This document shows positions 27,724 to 35,360 of a stretch of 51,765 nucleotides of DNA, one piece after another (the stretch's first letter is position 1; every line of letters starts with the position of its first letter). The notes below the pieces were generated by a model. That model worked only from the letters and a program-made list of their open reading frames with translations, did not search any database and was not told the origin of the DNA. The stretch is from a virus. A program made the position numbers and the translations under genes. Where the stretch lies: positions 1-51,765 of IMG/VR virus record IMGVR_UViG_3300027782_000120, one strand, 5' to 3'.

Positions 27724-29439
27724 ATGTTATCCTTTAAAAATTATTTCTCTTCAGGCTACATGCTCGACTTAACAGAAGAGCTTAATCCTGCTCAAAAAAA
27801 GGTTGTTGATACCTGGAAGGGCGGCAAAAAAGCAGAGCAGATTTCTGGTCATGTTATTCCCAAGGGTCAGGATAGAGTTAGTTTTCCACTCGAAGGTTCA
27901 GAAGAAAATGTTGAACCTCATCCAGACGTTCAGAAGCATCTAGAGCAGCATGGATATAAGGTTTCAGATTATAGAGCTGGTTTAGCAAAAGACAAGTACG
28001 ACCGAGATGTTAAGATTGGCAAGGTATTAGGTAAGACCAAAGCATCTCCTGAGTTGATGAACACATTCAATAATGATCCTAAGAGAGCCGCTTCAAGAGC
28101 AGCTGCTTCTGGTCTTCATGTTACTATCTCTCGTCATCCTCATGACGTTGCTGGTATGTCAACTAACCAAGGCTGGCGCTCGTGCATGTCTATGGGCAAA
28201 AAAGGACAAACAGTTAACGATGAAAATGGAGATGATGAAAAATATGGCGACGACGATGGCGATGCAGGTCAATACAGTCATTATCTAAAAGATGACGTCA
28301 AGCAGGGCACACATGTTGCTTATCTTCATCGCTCTGATGATCCAGAAGCCAAGAAACCTTTGGCAAGAATTGCATTAAAACCATTCCAATCAGAAGATAA
28401 GAAGTCAACTATCCTAAGACCAGAGCAGAGAACATATGGTACTGCCGATGATGGATTTGGTGGAGCTGTGAAGAAGTGGTCTGAAAAACATTTCCCTGCA
28501 GACAAAAGCACAGTATACAAAAAGCATGAAGACCTTTATGATGATGATAATAGAAATATCGTTGCTGATGGACCTGAGGCGTTATTCAAGAGTAAGGATC
28601 AGAATACTAGAGCTGCAGCATTCGATCATGAGCATAATGTTTCAGATGCTATGTTACATAAAGGTATTAAAGATGAATCTAGTTGGGTTGCAAAAGCAGC
28701 TTTAGAGCATCCAAATATTAAACCAGAACATATCGATGCTGCAATGAAAAATAGTGAACTTCATGCAACTCTTGCACGTAGAAAAGATTTAACACCTGAA
28801 CATGTTAAAGAATTGTCTAATACTAAAAATGGTGAAGCTATCCAAAATTTAGCAAAAAATCATAAACTGTCTCCTGAAAAAAATGATGAGTTATTAAATC
28901 ATAGAAGTGCATACATAAGAGAAACTGTAGCACAACATCAGAATCTTTCGAAAGATCAATTAGATAAAGCGATGAGCGATAAAGAGTTTACAGTAAGAGC
29001 GGGGGCTGCAAAAAATAAAAATGCGACTGATGCCCACTTATCAAGTGCAATAAAAGATTCTCCATTTGTTAGATCTTCAGCTTTGCAAAATCAAAACATC
29101 AAACCGAAGCATTTATCAGAGCTTATTAAAAATGGAGATTTTTCAGATCTCGTAAGAACTATAGATCATCCCCAATTTAAAGCTAAACACATATCCGAAA
29201 TTCTTGCTAACAAAGATAACAATGTAAATATACGAACAGAAGTAAAAAGAGAGGCGCTTAATCACGGTTTAGCTAATGAGGATCATTTGACACAGGCATT
29301 ACAACCAGATCAACCAAAAGCTGTCCGTAGAGATGCATTACTACATCCAAATGTACAAAAACACCACTGGGAACATGCTGCGGCATGGGACGACGATAAA
29401 GATATTCGCCAAAGGGCCAAAAAATTATTAGAGGCATAA
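27724..29439 (+). CDS. internal head protein with helical repeats
   Basis: The 571-residue product starts with MLSFKNYF, like four other genes downstream, which resembles the capsid-targeting peptide of T4 internal proteins. A likely protease site, LTE or TEE, lies near residue 19. Residues 130-285 form a mixed domain with GWRSCMSMG and a very acidic loop. Residues 300-570 are about ten degenerate helical repeats of about 24 residues (pattern A..HPNI.PEH...A), similar to variant leucine-rich or ARM repeats. I infer a protein packaged in the head and perhaps injected. The N-terminal domain is not identified. GGAG precedes the ATG. Confidence 0.72.
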   Translation: MLSFKNYFSSGYMLDLTEELNPAQKKVVDTWKGGKKAEQISGHVIPKGQDRVSFPLEGSEENVEPHPDVQKHLEQHGYKVSDYRAGLAKDKYDRDVKIGKVLGKTKASPELMNTFNNDPKRAASRAAASGLHVTISRHPHDVAGMSTNQGWRSCMSMGKKGQTVNDENGDDEKYGDDDGDAGQYSHYLKDDVKQGTHVAYLHRSDDPEAKKPLARIALKPFQSEDKKSTILRPEQRTYGTADDGFGGAVKKWSEKHFPADKSTVYKKHEDLYDDDNRNIVADGPEALFKSKDQNTRAAAFDHEHNVSDAMLHKGIKDESSWVAKAALEHPNIKPEHIDAAMKNSELHATLARRKDLTPEHVKELSNTKNGEAIQNLAKNHKLSPEKNDELLNHRSAYIRETVAQHQNLSKDQLDKAMSDKEFTVRAGAAKNKNATDAHLSSAIKDSPFVRSSALQNQNIKPKHLSELIKNGDFSDLVRTIDHPQFKAKHISEILANKDNNVNIRTEVKREALNHGLANEDHLTQALQPDQPKAVRRDALLHPNVQKHHWEHAAAWDDDKDIRQRAKKLLEA

Positions 29440-30074
29440 TGCTTAATTTTAAAGAACACACACTGATCGAAATGAAAGATCCAGCGCATCCAACGCTTCA
29501 TGCGTTTGATATTGACGAAACGCTATTCGCACATGATCATTCTAAGGTTCGAGTGCACGTGAAGGATCCTGCAGGTAATAGAGTACAAACTCTTACCAAT
29601 CAGGAGTTCAATACACACCAACTTCCTGAAGGTCATAGCTATGACTTTCATGAGTTCAAGTCCGCTGATGTGTTCGAAAAGTCAGCTCATCCTATTCGTA
29701 AGATGATTGCTAAGATGAAGGCGATTCATAAGAACAATAAGAACGTAGAGCTATTGACTGCACGTTCTGATCTTGATGATAAAGAAAAGTTCGCGCATGT
29801 CATGAAGAAGTATGGAATCGATATTAGTAAAATCCATGTGCGTAGAGCTGGTAATCAAGTAGGTAAGAAGCCACCAGAAGCTAAGAAGCAAGTTATCCAC
29901 GATTTGATAAATAAAGAAGGGTATAAGAAAGTCCACCTATATGATGATTCGAAAGACAATCTTGATTCTTTTCTTTCTTTAAAAGGCAAACATCCAACCG
30001 TTGAGTTTCATGCTCACCACGTTGAACATCACCCAGAAACTGGGGAAACGACAGTTACTACAAGGAAAGCATGA
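29439..30074 (+). CDS. HAD-superfamily phosphatase with head-targeting N terminus
   Basis: The 211-residue product begins MLNFKEHTLIE, a probable capsid-targeting peptide ending in a L-I-E protease site. The HAD domain follows: DIDET at 24-28 with nucleophile Asp24 and acid Asp26, LLTARSD near 104-110, Lys residues in the RAGNQVGKKPP loop, and the metal-binding YDDSKDN near 167-173. HAD enzymes of this length include polynucleotide 3'-phosphatases and nucleotidases. Three overlapping genes follow, so it belongs to one transcription unit with the nuclease-like and ligase-like proteins. The start overlaps the preceding stop (TAATG). Confidence 0.8.
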   Translation: MLNFKEHTLIEMKDPAHPTLHAFDIDETLFAHDHSKVRVHVKDPAGNRVQTLTNQEFNTHQLPEGHSYDFHEFKSADVFEKSAHPIRKMIAKMKAIHKNNKNVELLTARSDLDDKEKFAHVMKKYGIDISKIHVRRAGNQVGKKPPEAKKQVIHDLINKEGYKKVHLYDDSKDNLDSFLSLKGKHPTVEFHAHHVEHHPETGETTVTTRKA

Positions 30075-31669
30075 TGTTAAATTTTCTCCAACATATGTTG
30101 AACGAAATGGCGGCATTTTCATCTACTGCTAGCTCTGACGACAAAGGCAAATTGCACGAATTGTTATTAGCTAAACATTTAAGTAAACATCTTGATCCTA
30201 AAGGAGAAGGGTTTCTTCCACAACATTTTAGGGCTTCTCAAGAACATCCAAATAAAAAAATTAAGGGTAAAAGCCCAGAGGAAGTTCATGATGATATTCG
30301 CAGAAGAATTGGTTCAAATGCATTTGACGAAATCAACGATCATGCTAAACAAACTGCTGAAGCTACTATTGCACATTTAATTAAAACTGGAAGAATTAAA
30401 AAAAGAGAAGACATCAAAAATGTTCACTGGACTTCGAATGCAGATACTGATAAAAAAGCTGGAGATCATCAAAATTTAACTCATATAAAAGATGTTAACG
30501 CTAATGGTGATTTAATTCTTACATCAAAACACCCTACTGAAAAAGGTAAAGACGATTTTATACCTATTTCTGCAAAATATGGTTCTCAAGATAAACCTAA
30601 TTTTCGTAATGATGGATTAGATGCTTTAGATGCTAAAGCAGGATTGTCAAATGGCACCCTTGCTGGCCATCAAGCCAATATGGAAAGAGAATTACAAGAC
30701 AAATTGGGCAATCGTCATATTGGCGATAGCCAAGCAGAAAGACACAATTCTTTTAGAGAAGATCGTCATGCTTTAGAAGCAGAAAAAGAAGCTCATACAG
30801 CAAGCGAAAAACAAAGATTATTAGATCATGTCGCCAAAGGTGGAAAGAAAAAAGATTTTGTTTCAAAAGAATTTCAACCAAAATCTAAGGGATCTAAAGC
30901 TGCATCTCAAGCGTATGGTATAGCTCTTGAACATAGAAGAAAAATGGCAGCAGATTTAGCCAAAGGATTTGAACAAACAAGATCAGAAACGGGTTCTGAC
31001 CAACATATGAGAGATTATATTTCAGGTCAAGTTTCACCCAAAACAATATTTAAACATGTTATAGTGCATTCTCACGTTCAAGACGATAACAAGCCTGAAC
31101 TGAAAAAAACTGATGCAAAATCAGTTATTATGGACGCTGATAAAGTTGGTCCAGAACATGTAAGCAACTATAGTGACATAAGAGCTTCTCATGGTAAAGA
31201 AGGTGGAGAAGGTGGTGGTGTGAGTGTGAATTTTTACGGTACGCACAAAGTTTCAGGGAAGAGACATTTAATAGCTACTCAAAGCCTCAAAGGTACTGAC
31301 GGTCCATACAAAGGCACAAATGGTATATTTAATGTAACTAAACATGAATCAGAAGAAGGCGAAGAACCTGTAGTAAAAGATAAAAACACTGGTAAACATA
31401 TTCCAGTACCTGAAAATACACCAAAAAATTCTACTGTTGCTACAATTAAATCATCAAAACCAAACCGTGTTAAACAATCATTCGTCCAACGTACAGCTGC
31501 AGCTGCAAAGAAACCAGCAGTAAAAGCTCCTGCTCCTGTAGCAGCTCCAAAACCTGCTGCTAAAAAAATAGCACCAGCTGCTGATGAAGATAGATTCGAT
31601 AATGAAGGTGGTGGTGGGTCGATCGGCAGTCATAAATGGTTAAGCAGAAGTGAAGCAGGGAATCAATGA
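30074..31669 (+). CDS. internal head protein, possible PD-(D/E)xK nuclease
   Basis: The 531-residue product begins MLNFLQHMLNE, a probable capsid-targeting peptide with an L-N-E cleavage site. Residues 120-170 contain acidic residues (NADTDKKAGDHQN) followed by DFIPISAKYGSQ, with Lys168. A strand ending in an xSxK core after an upstream acidic residue is the pattern of PD-(D/E)xK nucleases, and NFRNDGLDAL follows. The C-terminal 80 residues are a low-complexity Lys/Ala/Pro tail. The nuclease call is tentative. AAGGAA favours ATG 30074, which also fits the shared N-terminal pattern. Confidence 0.62.
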   Translation: MLNFLQHMLNEMAAFSSTASSDDKGKLHELLLAKHLSKHLDPKGEGFLPQHFRASQEHPNKKIKGKSPEEVHDDIRRRIGSNAFDEINDHAKQTAEATIAHLIKTGRIKKREDIKNVHWTSNADTDKKAGDHQNLTHIKDVNANGDLILTSKHPTEKGKDDFIPISAKYGSQDKPNFRNDGLDALDAKAGLSNGTLAGHQANMERELQDKLGNRHIGDSQAERHNSFREDRHALEAEKEAHTASEKQRLLDHVAKGGKKKDFVSKEFQPKSKGSKAASQAYGIALEHRRKMAADLAKGFEQTRSETGSDQHMRDYISGQVSPKTIFKHVIVHSHVQDDNKPELKKTDAKSVIMDADKVGPEHVSNYSDIRASHGKEGGEGGGVSVNFYGTHKVSGKRHLIATQSLKGTDGPYKGTNGIFNVTKHESEEGEEPVVKDKNTGKHIPVPENTPKNSTVATIKSSKPNRVKQSFVQRTAAAAKKPAVKAPAPVAAPKPAAKKIAPAADEDRFDNEGGGGSIGSHKWLSRSEAGNQ

Positions 31670-33537
31670 AAAGTTTTATAGAGTATCTGAAAGAAGCGGC
31701 GGAAGAACCAACTGAAGGTAAGCACGTCAAACATTCAATGCATATTGAAGATGACGTATTGCATCACCGTAATGAGGGGGTTCTTCGTGCACACAAATTT
31801 CTATCAGATGCTCATGAACATCTTCTGGGTAATGACACTCCTGATACCAACTTCAGTACAAAATATGATGGTTCTCCTTCTCTCGTTTATGGTATTCATC
31901 CTAAGACGAAAAAGTTTTTCGTAGCTACTAAGTCTGCTTTCAACAAAGATCCAAAAATCAATTATACTCCAGAAGATATCGAACGTAATCACGGGCACGC
32001 TCCTGGTCTTGTCAAGGTAATGAACCACGTTCTTAAACACCTTTCTAAAACAGTTAAGAAGGGTGTATTTCAAGGCGATGTTATGTATACTAAAGGCGAG
32101 AAGGATGATAACGAAGATGGTCGTGGCGTAGAAACTAAAAACGGAACACACAAGTTTACTCCAAACACTATCTCATATTCTACACCTGAAGATTCTCCTG
32201 AAGGTAAGAAGATTACCCGCTCAAGAATGGGTATCGCCACTCATACTGAATACAAGGGTAATGGTGACATAGAAAATATGAGAGCACAGCCTATTAGCGA
32301 TGAATCTAAAAAAGGCTTGCAAGGCAATCCTGACGTCAATCAAATTGATACTAAGATCAAAGCTAATCCTGCTAACTATACCGCTGCTGACCAAAAAGAA
32401 TATCACGAGCACATGGGAGCAGCCACTCAGCTTTATAAGAGAATGAAACCAGAAGCATTAGAATCGCTCGCTGGTCATGGCGTCAATCTTGAAGCTCATG
32501 TCAACGATATGATTCGAAAGGGAGGCGAGCCTTCTACTGATGGATATATTAAACATCTTACTGACAGACATGAGAAAGCAGTTGCTAAGTTAAAAACTCC
32601 TGCTGCTCGTCAAAAGTTAATTGACACACATTCAAAAGACATAGAGCATATCACAAATAACAAAAAAGATTTCGATAAAGCATTAGAGCTACATAAGCAT
32701 CTACAGAACGCTAAGAATGTTCTTACTCGTGTTATGTCTAAGAATAATCCTTGGGGTCATTCGATTGGTGGCGATCACACTACACAAGAAGGTGTTGCAG
32801 CTGTTAATAAAGATGGTGATCTACACAAGTTCGTTGATCGTGAAGAATTTTCGAAACAGAACTTCTTGAAGGGTAAAATGCAGGCTGCTAGAAAAGCGGC
32901 AACTGAAACCCCTGAAGAAAAACATCATTGGATGTGGTGGGGTCGTGGTCAACCTATTACCAAGGGTCATGAGCAGGGTATTAATAAGACAAGAGATATT
33001 GCAGCTGAAGAAGGCGGTACACACAATATTATGTTCTCTCACTCGCATGATGCAAAAAATCCATTAACTGCCGAGCAAAAGATAAAGCATGCTAAGAGAG
33101 CATTCCCTGGAGCTAATATATCTGCTTCAACAGAAGCACAGCCTAGTATTCTCCATCATGCTGCAGCCGCCCATGCTGCTGGCACTACACACTTGCATGT
33201 TGTTGCTGGCGCTGATAGAGTTGAACAGTATAAAGCATTACTTGATAAGTATAATGGTGTTGCTTCGAGACATGGTCATTACAATTTCAAAGGTATTACA
33301 GTTCATTCCGCTGGCTCTCGCGACCCTGATGCAGAAGGAACTGAAGGTATTTCAGGAACTAAAATGAGAGCTGCTGCAGCTGCTAATGATCGTAAAACAT
33401 TCCACGCTGGTGCACCTGATACTATGACTCCGCAAGAAAAAGACGATATGATGAAAGATACTCAGGCTGGTATTAAGAAATTCGCCCCTCTACAATCACC
33501 AAAACCTCCAGCGCCAAAAGCAACTAAAAAGAAATAA
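31666..33537 (+). CDS. fusion of ligase-like adenylyltransferase and NMNAT-like nucleotidyltransferase, head-targeted
   Basis: The 623-residue protein begins MKSFIEYLKEA, very close to the T4 internal-protein peptide MKTYQEFIAEA, with a predicted cut after L-K-E. Residues 60-410 look like the adenylation domain of ATP-dependent ligases: motif I KYDGS with Lys66 as nucleophile, then GVFQGDVM, EGVAAVNKDGD and HKFVD as motif IV/V-like elements. Residues 420-600 are an NMNAT/NadR-type nucleotidyltransferase with GRGQPITKGH at 426-435 and ISGTKMR at 562-568, matching the (H/T)xGH and ISxTxxR motifs. A Pro/Lys tail ends the protein. The substrates are not known. Confidence 0.8.
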   Translation: MKSFIEYLKEAAEEPTEGKHVKHSMHIEDDVLHHRNEGVLRAHKFLSDAHEHLLGNDTPDTNFSTKYDGSPSLVYGIHPKTKKFFVATKSAFNKDPKINYTPEDIERNHGHAPGLVKVMNHVLKHLSKTVKKGVFQGDVMYTKGEKDDNEDGRGVETKNGTHKFTPNTISYSTPEDSPEGKKITRSRMGIATHTEYKGNGDIENMRAQPISDESKKGLQGNPDVNQIDTKIKANPANYTAADQKEYHEHMGAATQLYKRMKPEALESLAGHGVNLEAHVNDMIRKGGEPSTDGYIKHLTDRHEKAVAKLKTPAARQKLIDTHSKDIEHITNNKKDFDKALELHKHLQNAKNVLTRVMSKNNPWGHSIGGDHTTQEGVAAVNKDGDLHKFVDREEFSKQNFLKGKMQAARKAATETPEEKHHWMWWGRGQPITKGHEQGINKTRDIAAEEGGTHNIMFSHSHDAKNPLTAEQKIKHAKRAFPGANISASTEAQPSILHHAAAAHAAGTTHLHVVAGADRVEQYKALLDKYNGVASRHGHYNFKGITVHSAGSRDPDAEGTEGISGTKMRAAAAANDRKTFHAGAPDTMTPQEKDDMMKDTQAGIKKFAPLQSPKPPAPKATKKK

Positions 33538-33539
33538 TT

Positions 33540-33547
33540 TATAAATA
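33540..33547 (+). promoter_or_regulatory. T4-late-type promoter TATAAATA
   Basis: A perfect octamer directly after the stop of the fusion gene and 64 bases before the ATG at 33612. Confidence 0.55.
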
Positions 33548-33611
33548 AGTCGTTCGCAGAAAGCTACGGCAACCCTGCAATTGTTCATGGTTAAGCCCAA
33601 GGGAAACACCA

Positions 33612-34415
33612 ATGTCTAAAGATACAAGTCTCCATCCTAGTCCTCAGCTAGTTCTTGTAGAGCAACAAGGGGTTGTCGTAGCCCTTTCACCCAAACAGGT
33701 AATATCCCTGTTTAAAAAATCCGAACAATCTGGTATATCTTTTGATACATTAAAGGAAGTGTATCAGAGAGGTTACACAGAAAGTTTATCAGAACAAATT
33801 GCATACAATAGAGTTAACTCGTTTATTGCAGGTGGTGCAGCAATGGAATTAGATCAAGATTTGGCAGAGAAGCGTGGTTTATGGGATAATATCCATGCTA
33901 AGAGAGAACGAATTAAACACGGTTCTGGCGAACACATGCGAAAGCCTGGATCTAAAGGTGCACCAACTAAAACTGCATTAAAAGTTTCACAAACAGAAGA
34001 TTACACGGGCGCTGAGAAAGTGTCAAAAAATTCAAACGATCCATCAAGTAGATTTGTTGCTACCAATTCATTAACAGATGTCCTGAAGAAGGATACTCCT
34101 GGATATAGCAAAACAATCAAGCGTGTCGTCAAAGAACACTGTGGTTGTAAGAAAGAAATGGAAGAAGATGCCAAGGGCTATAAGAGTCCATCGGGCGGCT
34201 TAACTCAAAAGGGTCGTGATCATTATAATAGAGAAAGTGGTGGTCATCTAAAAGCGCCAGTAACTACTGAACCATCAAAACTAAAGGCTGGTAGTAAGGC
34301 TGCTGGTCGTCGTAAGTCATTCTGTGCTCGCATGGGCGGCGTTGAAGGTCCAATGAAGAAGCCGAATGGCGAACCAACTCGCAAGGCATTAGCTTTGAGA
34401 AAATGGAATTGCTGA
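33612..34415 (+). CDS. phage protein with DUF6321-like C terminus
   Basis: The 267-residue product has three parts. Residues 1-75 are a mixed region. Residues 80-120 are a basic motif, WDNIHAKRERI followed by GSGEHMRKPGSKGAPTK. The C-terminal 85 residues contain KSPSGGLTQKGRDHYN and SFCARMGG, typical of a small basic DUF6321-type domain widespread in tailed phages. The basic modules suggest nucleic-acid contact inside the head, which is inference. AAGGGA precedes the ATG. Confidence 0.7.
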   Translation: MSKDTSLHPSPQLVLVEQQGVVVALSPKQVISLFKKSEQSGISFDTLKEVYQRGYTESLSEQIAYNRVNSFIAGGAAMELDQDLAEKRGLWDNIHAKRERIKHGSGEHMRKPGSKGAPTKTALKVSQTEDYTGAEKVSKNSNDPSSRFVATNSLTDVLKKDTPGYSKTIKRVVKEHCGCKKEMEEDAKGYKSPSGGLTQKGRDHYNRESGGHLKAPVTTEPSKLKAGSKAAGRRKSFCARMGGVEGPMKKPNGEPTRKALALRKWNC

Positions 34416-34421
34416 TAAATA
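34414..34421 (+). promoter_or_regulatory. late-promoter-like GATAAATA motif
   Basis: GATAAATA overlaps the stop region of the preceding gene and lies 35 bases before the ATG at 34457. Confidence 0.45.
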
Positions 34422-34456
34422 GATAGGGATTGACCCACTGAAATAGGAGAAAAATT

Positions 34457-34921
34457 ATGGATACATTATTTGGTTTAGGTATTATTGCAGTTGCTGGATA
34501 TTTTGTTATTAGATGGGTTCTTAATGAAACTAAAAAGTCTGAAGAACCAGAAACTAAGGTAGAACCAGCTAAGAAGATTGAGTCTGACTTTGTAACGGGT
34601 CTAAGTGTTGCTAAGGAAGAAGTTAAGGTAGAAACTGCTGTTGTAGAAGAAGCCAAGGAAGCTGCTTTTGTTTTATCTAAAGAAGGTGAAAAACTTCTTG
34701 AACCTGTAACTTTAAAGATTGAAACAATTGTAGAGCCAATTCCTGCACTTCTTGTTCAGCATGGCGCTCATTCAGTTGAACCAGTTGAAGTTAAGAAGAA
34801 GGTAAGAACGGTTAAAGCTAAGGCAAAAGCTATTGAAGCAGTTGTTGAAGCTAAGGTAGAAAAGATTGAACAGGCTGTTGTAAAAAAAACAAGAGCAAAG
34901 ACAACAAAGGCTAAGAAGTAA
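34457..34921 (+). CDS. membrane-anchored Lys/Glu/Ala/Val-rich protein
   Basis: The 154-residue product has one N-terminal transmembrane helix (about residues 3-22). The remainder is low-complexity, rich in KVE, KKV and AK repeats, ending in a strongly basic histone-like tail (TRAKTTKAKK). No family is recognised. AGGAGAAAAATT precedes the ATG. It overlaps the Dps-like gene by one base. Confidence 0.7.
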   Translation: MDTLFGLGIIAVAGYFVIRWVLNETKKSEEPETKVEPAKKIESDFVTGLSVAKEEVKVETAVVEEAKEAAFVLSKEGEKLLEPVTLKIETIVEPIPALLVQHGAHSVEPVEVKKKVRTVKAKAKAIEAVVEAKVEKIEQAVVKKTRAKTTKAKK

Positions 34922-35358
34922 TGGATGATCTTATCGAAGAAATGAAGGTATCGCTTGCAAGTACCTTTGCCTTCTACTTGAAGGCTCATAACTTTCATTG
35001 GAATGTGGAGGGCGCTGGCTTTCCACAATACCACTCTTTCTTCGAAGGGATTTACACAGACGCATGGGGCGCTGTTGATGGAATCGCAGAACACCTACGT
35101 ACATTAGGATCATACGCACCTGGTTCTTTCATACGTTATACCGATTTGTCAATTGTTAAGGATGAATTAAATATCCCCCCAGCAATGTCTATGATGACTA
35201 AGTTAACTGCAGATAATACTGCATTGATCGAGCAACTAACAAAGACTCAAACTCTTGCTGAATCAAACAAGAAAATGGGTCTAGCAAATTATCTTCAGGA
35301 TCGCATCGACGCCCATGAGAAAAATGGTTGGATGCTTAAATCGATTACAAAGGCGTAA
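34921..35358 (+). CDS. Dps-like ferritin-family protein
   Basis: The 145-residue product is a Dps/ferritin-like four-helix protein. The core KAHNFHWNVEG with His23 and His26, YHSFFEGIY with His38 and Glu42, and DGIAEHLRTLG with Asp53 and Glu57 give the inter-subunit ferroxidase ligands. Dps proteins form 12-mers that oxidise iron with hydrogen peroxide and can coat DNA. There is no long basic tail. It lies within the internal head protein run and may be late-expressed to protect DNA, which is inference. Confidence 0.85.
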   Translation: MDDLIEEMKVSLASTFAFYLKAHNFHWNVEGAGFPQYHSFFEGIYTDAWGAVDGIAEHLRTLGSYAPGSFIRYTDLSIVKDELNIPPAMSMMTKLTADNTALIEQLTKTQTLAESNKKMGLANYLQDRIDAHEKNGWMLKSITKA

Positions 35359-35360
35359 CA

